Assembly: GCA_902702965.1 (NCBI GenBank)
Contig: CACRXP010000717.1
Coordinates: 136,050 to 200,049 of the forward strand
DNA length: 64,000 bases
Direction of reading: 5' to 3'
Source of the DNA: Spirometra erinaceieuropaei
Lineage: Eukaryota; Platyhelminthes; Cestoda; Diphyllobothriidea; Diphyllobothriidae
In this document: positions 1 to 9,951 of the stretch, piece after piece
How positions within the stretch are numbered: the stretch's first letter is position 1
Layout of the letters: each line of letters opens with the position of its first letter
The notes under the pieces: generated by a model
Seen by the model: only the letters and a program-made list of their open reading frames with translations
Database searches by the model: none
What the model was told of the DNA's origin: nothing
Program-made: the position numbers and the translations under genes

Positions 1-165
1 TTCTTCCCTAACCGGCGTGCCGGAAGTAATGTTCTGGCAAAGAAGTTTGTTCGTTGCGCTTTGCGGCAATTTTGATTAAAATTATCCACTAGGCTCTGCG
101 CGGTCCACGCGTGCCAGTCAACACTAGGACCATTAAAATCCCCGACGACAAGGACATCTGGTAGT
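1..165 (-). pseudogene. LINE AP-endonuclease fragment
   Basis: Reading the minus strand from about 165 down to 1, the frame gives PDVLVVGDFNGPSVDWHAW and no stop. GDFN with the preceding hydrophobic strand is a hallmark of the endonuclease/exonuclease/phosphatase domain of CR1/jockey/RTE-type LINEs. Above 165 the frame is broken by stops. It runs off the window start. Confidence 0.6.
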
Positions 166-492
166 GTATGACATTTATGAGGCATACGAGATATTTATTT
201 TGCCATCTGTAAATATCCTCGTTTATAGGAAATCTACGGTACTCAGATCTGACTATAAATAAGCATCTTTATCGTCCTGTAGAGTTCCAACACATCACTG
301 TTTGTTGGAAGGTTCACAGTAACCCCTTACTATCCCTTACATTGCAAACTATCGGAACCTGCCGCTTCTAAGGCTGTCTCGCACAATTACTGATCCGACC
401 TCGACTATGACAACGTCAGATATTCGCCTCCTCAGGCAAGTAACAGTATCAATGATTCGATAATTTTATCATATATATATATATATATATTT
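166..492. other. Unassigned, with short AT dinucleotide run
   Basis: Contains about nine AT units near 472-490. The minus strand at 200-330 may hold a decayed continuation of the endonuclease fragment (VTVNLPTNSDVLELY). Nothing else is recognisable. Confidence 0.4.
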
Positions 493-733
493 CAAGGTAG
501 GTCTGACTTATATGACCCCCAAAACAGGGCATGAGAACAGGAACCGCCTGCTAAAAATTAGGTGTAAGGCTGGGTTTAAAGCTATCGATGAGATAAGTCA
601 GGAGCAAGCCTTAGGGTAAGGTAGGGGGTAATGTTGACTGCAGAGCTGAGGTTTAGGGTAGAGTAAGAATCAAGATTAGGGTAAAGATTTAGTTTCATAT
701 TGGGGTTATTGCTGCAGTTAGGACATGGGACTG
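493..733 (+). mobile_element. MITE-like element, copy A (right end lost)
   Basis: The left end (GGTAGGTCTGACTTATATGA) matches the left end of the complete copy at 32986. The interior is a degenerate TTAGGG/TTAAGG-type array. It ends at AGGACATGGGA, where the LINE-ZnF copy 1 begins, so the LINE probably inserted into it or replaced its right half. Confidence 0.6.
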
Positions 734-1370
734 CGCACTCAACAGCGCCTCTGAAGGGGACATGCAAATGAGCATGGACTTCTTCGCCGCCGCCTGCGAC
801 AAATTCGGCCTGGTATTCAAGACAGAGAAGACGGTGGTCGTGCGTTAAACGCCACTGGACGCTGCCTAAATCGCACTCCAAATCAACGTGAACGGCGCCT
901 AACTGCAAGCCGTGGACAAGTTCACCTATCTTCGCAGCACCTTCTCTTGCAACACCAAGATCGACGACGAAGTGGCCCACCGGATTTCCAAGGCCAGCCG
1001 TCTGCGAAACACCGCCTGCTGTCGCCACGACCTCCATCTCAACATCAGACTGAAGATGTATAAAGCGGTCATCTTACCGACGGTGCTGTATGGAGCAGAG
1101 ACCTGAGCGGTGTACAAAAAGCAGGCACGAAGACTCAACCACTTCCACCTCAGCTTTCTTCTAAAGATATTGAATCTAAGCTGGCAGGACCGGATCCCGG
1201 ACACGGACGTACTGGGACGGGCAGGAATCCTCAGCATGTTCGCCACGATGAGACAGTTGCACTTGCGTTAGAGCGGTCACCCCGTGCGGATGGACGACGA
1301 GAGGTTACTCAAACTATTTTCATGCAGAGATGTCTTCAGGGGTTCCCGCCGACAAGGAGGCCAGATCCGT
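729..1370 (+). pseudogene. LINE-ZnF copy 1: reverse transcriptase C-terminal part
   Basis: Conceptual translation with several stops gives a LINE RT tail: ASEGDMQ, then [41 protein letters not shown], then WQDRIPDTDVL and RMDDERL. This is the RT thumb/connection region common in flatworm endonuclease-type LINEs. Stops at several places (about 847, 1107, 1269) make it inactive. A deletion joins its end directly to the zinc-finger part. Confidence 0.8.
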
Positions 1371-1716
1371 CGATAAATGTCACTCTGAAAACCTCTCTGA
1401 AGCGCCTGACACACACACAAACATCAGCAGCCCCAAAAACAACCCCAGCGATGTGAACTCGATCTATACTTGTTCTCACTGCGACCACACCTTCACCTCA
1501 CACACTGTCCTGCTCGATCATCTGCGAATCCATCGCAGAGAGGCTGCCGGACCAGTGCCTGGAGCACCAACCTACACTCAACACATTTGCCTCTACCGTC
1601 CACACTGTCCCCGCACACTGACTCACCGCTTGGGTCTATTCGGTCACATGCGTATCCATGAGGGCGGAGTCCATTGCAGCCTCGACGCACCTAGCACTCC
1701 TGCACATCCGCCATGA
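1330..1716 (+). pseudogene. LINE-ZnF copy 1: C2H2 zinc-finger tail
   Basis: The open frame encodes a classical finger, CSHCDHTFTSHTVLLDHLRIH (C-X2-C-X12-H-X3-H, shown in parts), followed by a second, imperfect finger YRPHC...GLFGHMRIH whose first Cys is replaced by Arg. Copy 2 at 46.9 kb has the same arrangement. In tapeworm LINEs such fingers lie at the C-terminus of the RT polyprotein, probably binding nucleic acid (inference). The ATG is not a true start: the frame is the tail of a longer ORF. Confidence 0.75.
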
Positions 1717-2985
1717 CCAGCTCAACCCACACCCCACCGCCCAGCACGCCCACCATCAGCAGCTACACCACACTCAGGACATCTTGCACATACACACACC
1801 CGACACCTCCTGCACACCGTACCACCATCTTCCTCCTCCTTCATTGCCTTAACATCCGCAAAGGCGCCTCCTGTACCCGCCACCACTGCACAAAATTCTG
1901 ACACATGCGGATTAACGGAAACTTGCGGAAAAAACCGCCGCTAAAGCGCACCATTACATTCTCCTCCACCTACATCACGCAACATCATCATCTACCACAA
2001 GCATCCAATTGCTACCTCTCACGCAGGTGGGAAGTGTGCGGCTCGGCTCCGTCTCCATGCTGCTTTTTTGCTGACTGTGTGATTCGAGTCTCAGGCTATC
2101 ACGGCACGTCAAGCGCTGCGGCTTGGAAGGCTGCTGACTGAAGCCTCAACTCAATCTACGCAATCTGTCCAGTTGTGTGTGTGTTTGTGTGGGATGGCAG
2201 AATAGTGGGCTGAGAGCCAGGCTGGAACGGCTCCTTCTTAACGTGACCTACGACAATCTCACGCACGTCAGATGTACACCGCTCAACCCCGTTGTGTGAA
2301 ATCCTGGTGCTTGTGTTTGGGGGGCCAGATCGCGCGTATGGTTCGCGGGCAGATAAGGTCATTAGACTATGTCAGCCACCGCGCCCATTCCCGCACCTGT
2401 TAATTGATCGGCTCAGACAATTACTGGAGCCTGGGGATGGGAATGGAGAGTGAGTTCGACGACTCAGCACACTTTCCTCACTATAAACAATCTGACGCGC
2501 TTGAAGTTATCACGGTGCGCTAGAAGTCGTGGTTTGCAAGGTCGCCAACTGACGAGATAATTTGGACTTCGCAATCGGACCGATGTTGTGTGTTTGTGGT
2601 GAGCGGCCGACTGGTGGTCTAGGAGTAAGGCTGCAATGGCTCCTTCTTAATGTAGCATTTATGGCACTCCTACTCCGTGGAATCCCAGCCAGCTGTACGG
2701 CCACGTCAGCTCCATTTTGTTGTTGGTTAAAATCTTGGTCATTTGCTGTGCGGGCCAGGGGCTGTGGAGTGGAACGCCAAGGTGCGGCCTCGACCGTGTC
2801 ATCCACCTGCAACCTCCCCTATTTCCGGCCTTCTTTACTATGTCTTGTCACCGGGTCCAGATGGAGAAGGATTAGGGAGTGTGGTAGATGCTGCGCAAGT
2901 CTACATTAACTATAAATTAATTCACGCGCAAGTCACCGCGCCTGCCTGTTGTGGAGCACACGGTGGACATAGTCGGATGCTATGG
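1717..2985 (+). mobile_element. LINE-ZnF copy 1: 3' untranslated region
   Basis: About 1.27 kb that stays collinear with copy 2 (47099-48420). It is CCACCACC-rich at first, then contains two related blocks around TGGCTCCTTCTTAA, and ends with the shared tail CTATAAATTAATTCACGCGC to GGAGCACACGGTGGACAT. Similarity stops near 2985. Confidence 0.75.
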
Positions 2986-4768
2986 TCGAGCGCAATTCGG
3001 ATACGCCGTTCTGCCTAGGAGGTGTGTTCCATAGCACGCACAGGCGGTCTCATAGAGGAAAATAATTTATGGTTTATAGCGATTGCTGAAGAAACCGGTG
3101 GAGATTTGGACGGAAATTTTAGCATAATTGTCGCGACGCTTAAGCACTAAGAAGATCCTAGGCAATACAACCCGCAGGCGTGGCCCGGAATGGAGTGCAG
3201 AAAGGTTGGCATCGAGTCGAGAGGGTACTGTATTCTGTACTGAAAGATGGGAAACAGGTTGAGAGGAAATGGCAAACAGACGAGAGAATGCGTTTGGCGC
3301 CGCGAGAGCGGCGACTCAATTGTTAGGGCACATTGTCACGACGTCTTTCGCGAGGACACGTCCGACTTGACCGTGACGATGATTGGCCGGTTTGGACGAC
3401 CGTGATCGGCCGAGAACCGGACTGCCACCGGTAGGCGCGCAGGTGCGCGCGAGAGGAGCAGGGTTGCAACCGGCGTCCGAAGTTGAGCCACTGCCCCATT
3501 CACCATCGTGAAGTGGACCTACGACAATCCGCCCGACACCATTCGGTCGCAAATAAACCCACCGGTCATTTAGTTGTGCGTCATTCTACTTATCTACTGA
3601 CAGATAAGCTCAAGGTGTACAAGATGGTTCATTCCTGTGGCAATATTTTACGGGCATTAATAGACCTCGTCATAGGGGCATGGAGAGATTAAATGTGTTT
3701 TAGAGAGCATGTATGAAATAATCCTTTTGTGCCTTTTTGAGAAATGAAAACTCGGGTCGTTTTTCAGAATACGTTATGAATTCCGGGAGCATGGCCAGTC
3801 GGTCAGTAGCCATAACAATGAGTAAGTAAACTATTACGAAGCATAAACCACTCGCTTTTTAACTAATTTCATTAGCCAATGGCATAATTTCCTTCGAAAA
3901 GTTAAAACAGCTGGTATTTTATGCACGAATTCTGAGAGACGTGATTCAATTAATACAAATCTCGAAGGTCGAAGCCAACGGTTGCTGACAAACGTGGGTG
4001 TTCTACCTCCAATCACCATTATGCAGCTTCCTAAACCGCTGACAAAATGGAGTCTCAAGGTAGAGAGAGCGACGGAACAATTTTCCGTGGTGAATGCTCA
4101 TTTCCCAGGGTTTGAAAACCTAACCATTTACGAGTATGGGTAAAATGAAGCTTGTTAGTGAGAGAAACGCCGATATGGACGCAATATGCGACCCAGAGTT
4201 GCACAATACTTGTCACTGCCTACTGAATTTCACAAAAGCAGTGTCGTTTTGATGTGATTACTTTACCAGCTAAGACAGCGATGCATCCACACTCGCAGTT
4301 GCCGGCAGGTCTGTAATTCCCACGAGTGTCCAATCGCAATAGTAACATAGTCTCCATACGTCATAAACCGCTTTTCCCACTATACTCCAGTGGCAGGTCT
4401 GTTGCGGTGTTCAACGCCTTAGACCACTGTAACGTGACCGGATAGTCGCTAAAGACGTGGTATTGCACATCGTGAACTTCATTAGTTACTTATTTATTAA
4501 TTACGCATATGAAAACACGTGTGCCTGCCAGTCTCACGTTCACTCATTGCACCCATACACGGAAATCTTCCGTAAACGGCGCCTACCAGCACGCCTTACC
4601 ATCGCCTCTCTGACTTGTAATGCCTCCGTCAGTTATTCGATTTGCACGGCTTTAGTTTACTTCAGATGACCCTCGCTGGATTTCTTCATTTGACCTGTCC
4701 CATCCTTTCTGTTTCGGCCAATCTCTTCGGGGGTTACGGTCCGCTACTTTGCGTACTTGTCATTGATA
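2986..4768. other. Unassigned flank with a GC-rich block
   Basis: No gene or family recognised. At 3290-3560 there is a GC-rich stretch with several CCGG/CGCG motifs, unlike the AT-richer surroundings; it may be an old repeat. The rest shows no coding signal. Confidence 0.3.
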
Positions 4769-4772
4769 TACT

Positions 4773-4994
4773 TGTGCCGAGGCGCCAGACTATCTTGCCT
4801 TTCCTACCTGTTCATCATTCTTGAACTTACTGGTGGTTTAACTGAATGAAAGGAACATAACGCAACGCGACGCGCTCGGCAGGCGTTGGATTGTCAGGTC
4901 GTTTGCCATTTGATTGTTAATTCTATCATAACTCTGGTCTTATCCTAATATCCATTGCCTGGGATTGACAGTTATGTCCTGAGCGCTCGCAACA
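4773..4994 (+). repeat. 5' LTR
   Basis: 222 bp, TGTGCCGAGG to GCTCGCAACA. Same length as the 3' LTR. No obvious TATA box or AATAAA signal. Confidence 0.92.
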
Positions 4995-4995
4995 G

Positions 4996-5003
4996 TGGTG
5001 ACC
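4996..5003 (+). promoter_or_regulatory. Primer-binding site
   Basis: TGGTGACC one base inside the 5' LTR. The second element has the longer form TGGTGACCCCGA at 61372. This fits tRNA-Trp priming known for the CsRn1 clade; the match to a tRNA was not tested. Confidence 0.75.
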
Positions 5004-5084
5004 TTTTGGCGTTCGCGCTTATACCTTTAATCTGTTTACTTTCTGTTTGCATACAGTCCGTTTACCTTGTTTCTTTCTACCATT

Positions 5085-5885
5085 ATGGCCTCTACGGATT
5101 CCAAAGATGCCACTACTTCTCTCAGTGGACTTGGTTCGTCTCTCCCAGGCTTTTGGCAACATGCACCAGAACTCTATTTTTTCCATATCGAGGCGGCGTT
5201 TCACTCCGCCAAGATAACTCGAGAAACAGACAAATATTATAAGTTGGTCGAGGCCCTTCCTCCTACCATTCTTTCCCAAGTGCATACGTTTTTGCGAGAT
5301 CTCCCGACTGGCGCTCCCTACACCATGTTAAAGGCTGAACTCCTTCGTTTGACATCAGTCTCGGATCGGCAGAGTTATCACGCACTGGTAAAAGAAGAGG
5401 CCTTAGGTGATCGTTAGCTGTCGGAACTCCTGCGTCGTATGCGTTCCCTCGTTGGGAACATGGTCATCGACGATAAGGTCTTTAAAGAGAACGTCTGCCG
5501 ACATCGGTACAAACAATTTTGGCCTCCGACTCAGATGACCTACACATACCAAAGCTAACGCAAATGGCCGACCGTATGATGAAGGTGGAGCGTTTGTCAT
5601 TCCCGACGATTGCTCAGGTTTCCCAGCCTCTCGTCGTGTCCACCTCTGGCCTGGCTGAACTAAAGACAGATTGCCCAGTTGTCGGCGACTGTTGCCGCTT
5701 TGTGGCTGCGCCGATCTGCCCGTCCCTCTCGACGTCCCTTTGGTCGTGACCGTCGTCGTTCCCGCTCTCGCCCCAGGACCGCAAACCTATGCTGGTATCA
5801 TGTCAACTATGGCGATAAGGCGCGGCGCTGTGTCCCACCCTGCTCATTCAAGTCCACGCAGGGAAACTCCTCGGCCGGGGAGTGA
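5085..5885 (+). pseudogene. gag: gag of CsRn1-type element 1
   Basis: The ATG at 5085 starts MASTDSKDATTS. The capsid-like part carries FFHIEAAFHSAKI, LPPTILSQVHTFL and YTMLKAELLRLT. A TAG at 5415-5417 interrupts it just before SELLRRMRSLVG, and at least two frameshifts follow (about 5500 and 5650). It ends with a knuckle of the CHCC type, C-X2-H-X9-C-X3-C, at 5790-5843 (CWYH ... CVPPC), instead of the retroviral CCHC. This knuckle is the clade's signature. Confidence 0.88.
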
Positions 5886-5939
5886 ATGCGGCCGAGCTCT
5901 CTGGCAACTCTTCGGGTCGCACCTTTTACATCAGTGATA

Positions 5940-8900
5940 ACACGAGTGGCAGGCATTTTTTAGTCGACACTGACGCTCAAATTAGTGTTAGTCCCTCCCA
6001 CGCCAGCCGACCGACATTGCCCAAACCATAGTCTTTTCCTTCGAGCCGTCAATACATCCCCCATTACAACCTTTGGATTTCGATTCTTCTCTCTGGATAT
6101 TGATTTCAGGCGATTATTCCCCTGGATATTTGTGGTGGCCGATGTTCCCACCGCCATCCTTGGTGCTGATTTTTTGGCCGCCTTTGACCTTCTGGCGGAT
6201 TGCAGGCAACTTTGCCTCCTTGATCGCGCAAAGACCATCACCGTCAAAGAATTTCCTCCATCCTCAGATTCCAACCATTTATCCGTCCTTGACCCAAATC
6301 CTGACTGTCCATTTCGTGGACTTTTAGCGAAATATCCTACTCTCACTGAGCCCCATTTTTCTGACACATCATTGCCCCATCATATTGTTCATCACATAAA
6401 AACGACTGATCCTCCCATTTTCTCTCGTCACCGCCGTCTTGCTCCCGGGCGTCCTGCGGAGGCTAAAGCTGAATTTGACCACATGCTGCAACTAGGGATT
6501 ATTCGACAGTCTGACAGTCCCTGGGCATCTCCTTTGCACATAGTTTCTAAACCAAATAAGGGATGATTGGCGTCCTTGTGGCGATTATAGAGCCCTAAAC
6601 AATATCACTATGCCCGATCGGTATCCGGTTCCTCACCTTCAGGATTTGCCGGAGCTCCCTGTGGCTAAACCGTTTTCTCGAAGATCGATTTGGTGCGAGT
6701 TTTTCATCAAATTCCGATTGCGGCTGAGGACATTCCCAAAACGGCCGTGACGACTCCTTTTGGCTTGTTTGAGTTCCTTCGTATGCCACTTGGTCTCCGA
6801 AATGCCTCACAGGCTTTCCAACGTTTCATTGACCGTGTTTCACGTGGCCGTCCATTTGTTTATGCGTATATTGATGATGTCATCGTCGCCAGTCGATATG
6901 TCGAGGAACATCTCCAACACCTTGCCCTGCTTTTCGACAGATTTCAGCAGTTTGTTGTCACCCTGCATCCTGCCAAATGTGTCCTAGGAACCACTTCGCT
7001 TGAGTTCTTAGGTCACCTGACAGACTCAAACGACATTCGGCCTCTTCCCCCAAAGGTTACCGCCATTCGCGACTTTCCACCCCCTACCTCGAAGCGTCAG
7101 TTGCAACGGTTCCGTGGTAATGGTGAACTTTTATCGCCGGTTTCTTCCGAACTGTGCCGATACCATCCTACGTCTGACCAGTCTCCTCGCAGGTTCTATG
7201 CGCAGCTTTGAACTTAAGCCAGCAGCACTCACGTCATTTGAGCAGGTAAAAACCCTTCCGGCTGATGCCACCCTCCCAACTCACTTTCATCCTAATGCAC
7301 CCATATGTCTGATGGTCGATGCCTACAATGTTGCTGTTGGCGCGGTTCTTCAACAAAGTCTGCCAGATTCTACCGTGCCTTTGGCTTTCTTCTCCAAGAA
7401 ACTATCCAAGGCCGAAACCCGCTACAGCACATTCGAACGTGAACTTCTCGTCGCTTATCTTGCCGTAAAGAACTTCCGGCATTTACTGGAAGATCAAGAG
7501 TTCACAATCTTCACAGATCATAAGCCACTCACCCTTGCTATGCATTCCCACTCTGACAAGCTAAGCCCCCGGGAGATCCGTCACCTGGACTACATTTCGC
7601 AGTTCACTTCAGATATCCGCCCTATTGACGGGTCACGGAATGAGGTGGCTGACGCACTCTCCAGGTCCTCTATTGCTCATCTTCAGCTTTCGCCTGGGAT
7701 ATACCTCGCTGAGATGGCCGCTGAACAACGCCGTCTCGGTTCACCTTGTGATGAGGATGTTTCAGGACTCCAACTTCAGGAACTACCACTGACAACTGGC
7801 AACGGCACCATTTTATGCGACGTATCCACCCCTTCCCACCGTCCATTTGTGCCACCATCCCTCCGCCGTACAGTTTTCTCGTCCCTGCACAATCTCTCTC
7901 ACCCTGGGGGTCGAGCAACCGACAAGCTAGTTTCCGACCGCTTCGTCTGGCCTGGGATGCACAAAGACCTGAAAGCATGGACACGGGCTTGTATCCCCTG
8001 TCAACGGAGTAAGATCCAGCGGCACAACAAGGCCCCCATTGACACCTTCCCCGGCCCTGGTTCAAGGCTCAGCCATGTTCACTTGGACATTGTAGGTCCC
8101 CTGCCTCTGTCCAATGGTTGTTCCTATCTCCTCACCCTTGTGGATCAGTCCACTCGGTGGCCTGCAGCTATTCCCCTGCCTGACATTGCTGCTCCAACGG
8201 TGGTCAAGGCTTTTCTCAGTAGTTGAGTTGCTATTTTTGGTGCACCCTCCACAAGCACGACTGTTCGTGGTGCCCAGTTTGAGTCTAACCTTCCCCAGTC
8301 TTTCCTCTCCTTTTTTGGCTCTACCCGCATCCGGACAACAGCCTACCACCAGGCCGCTAACGGGATGGTCGAGCGGTTTCACCGCCAGCTGAAGGCCTTC
8401 CTACGCGCCACGGCCGATCCGGAGAACTGGACGGACCACCTTCCCCTGGTCCTCTTGGGCATCCGCTGCGCACTCAAGCCGGACCTTGACTGTTCTGCAG
8501 CTGAACTGGTGTTCGGCGCCACCGTCCGACTCCCCGGTGAGATGATCTCGCCAACCCCGCGAGGTGCAGTTGAGGACCATACCAACCTCCTGCGTCGCCT
8601 CCGGCAGTTTATGCGGACACTTTCTCCGGTTCTGCTCAGGTCCTCCGCCTCTCCGTCTTATTTCGAGAAAGACTTGGCAATGCGCTCTCACGTTTACCTT
8701 CGATGTGATCGAGTCCGCCGGCATCTGGAACCACCCTATGACGGCCCATTCCGGGTGCTCTCTCGCGGGACGAAGACTTTCCGCATTCAACGTGACAGTC
8801 GTGAAGAGGTCGTGAGTGTGAACCGCCTCAAGGCTGCCGTCTCGGACACTCCTCAGGATGAGCCCTGTGGTCTTCTACCTTCTGCTCCCCCCACCTGCCG

Positions 8901-9078
8901 CCTCTATTCCACCGTCCGTATTTTCCCTCCGCCTTCCTGTCCGCTACCGCTGACTGCCACCACCAACTCCAACACTTTCGCCACAAGATGCATTCACCCT
9001 TCTACGGACCCTGTATATATCACTCGCAGTGGTCGTCACGTACACTTTCCTGATCGTCTGGTCACTCATTTCTTTTAG
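5940..9078 (+). pseudogene. pol: pol of CsRn1-type element 1 (PR-RT-RH-IN)
   Basis: Protease: LVDTDAQISV at about 5961, with Asp in place of the Gly of the DTG triad, then [31 protein letters not shown], then [34 protein letters not shown] and YIDDVIVAS (6867-6881). RNase H: DAYNVAVGAVL and FTIFTDHKPL. Integrase: zinc motif HNLSHPGG ... CIPCQ, HLDIVGPLP, then VRGAQFES where the catalytic Asp is Val, and YHQAANGMVERFH. Frameshifts at about 6563, 6678 and 7110 and a TGA at 8224-8226 (in place of a codon before VAIFGAPST) break the frame. Confidence 0.93.
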
Positions 9079-9135
9079 ACGTGTATACATCCTTCGGCGT
9101 CGTTTTCGTCGCCCTCCGGTCTCGGAATGCGGTAT

Positions 9136-9357
9136 TGTACCGAGGCTCCAGACTATCTTGCCTTTCCTACCTGTTCATCATTCTTGAACTTACTGGTTGC
9201 TTAACTGAATGGAAGGAACACAACTCTACGCGACGCGCTCGGCATGCGTTGGATTGTCAGGTCGTTTGAAATTTGATTGTTAATTCTTTCATAACTCTGG
9301 TCTTTTCCTGATATCCATAGTCTGGGATTGACAATTGCGTTCTTAGCGCTCGCAACA
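9136..9357 (+). repeat. 3' LTR
   Basis: 222 bp, TGTACCGAGG to GCTCGCAACA, followed by TACT, the target duplication. No clear polypurine tract is visible directly before it. Confidence 0.92.
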
Positions 9358-9762
9358 TACTTTACTGTCACTTACTTCCAGCGCGCTTCATTCGTTTCCT
9401 ATTCATGTTCCACGCACCCGGCAAACATTTGTGCCAGCTTACTTTACGTTTACTCTCTACACCGTATAACCCCTCCTTACACCGGTCCCGTAAGATAGGA
9501 GGACCTATCCTCCGTTATTTGGAAGGGGTCGCATAGTGCGTCGTTGCCGAAACGCCAAACTAATTCCCAAACTCCCGTTCATACAGTATATACAACGAAA
9601 TGAACAACTACGAAGGTATGCACTGTCGTTCAACACAACTAATGCCCAATTGTGATAACTGCGGTAGCAAATGAAAGCATAACCTGCATCAAACATAGGG
9701 GGAAAACAATTAGGCTAACCACCTCGAAGAAATTCGGACCACCGCGGGGCGGTGGAAAATTT

Positions 9763-9951
9763 ACTATCTTACTCGCCGACAAAGGCCGTGAAACAGACAT
9801 CGTTTGTTAGGATGACTACAGGCGGAAAGTCAAAACCCTTCTTGAATATGGACAATTTTACAGGGCCAAGGGTATACCCCTAATCGAAACAATGGCAGCT
9901 CTTTTGAACTGATTATATGGAACCAGGTCTACGAAAACTAAATCGATAAAT
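9763..9951 (+). pseudogene. Penelope-like element RT fragment
   Basis: The frame gives TILLADKGRETDIVC, one TAG, then DDYRRKVKTLLEYGQFYRA. LADKG followed by a hydrophobic strand and DY..K...LL.....Y is the usual N-terminal RT block of Penelope-like elements. Only this block is visible. An R2-like RT is the alternative. Confidence 0.5.

Larger units (their letters stand above)
4773..9357 (+). mobile_element. Complete CsRn1-type Ty3/gypsy LTR retrotransposon (inactive)
   Basis: Two 222-bp LTRs (4773-4994 and 9136-9357) start TGT and end ACA. The 4-bp target duplication TACT lies at 4769-4772 and 9358-9361. The primer site TGGTGACC (4996-5003) follows one base after the LTR, as in the tRNA-Trp-primed CsRn1/Kamikaze clade. 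Order: gag with CHCC knuckle, protease, RT, RNase H, integrase. Hand comparison shows about 21 differences between LTRs (about 9.5%), so the insertion is old, in line with its several frameshifts and stops. Confidence 0.93.
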
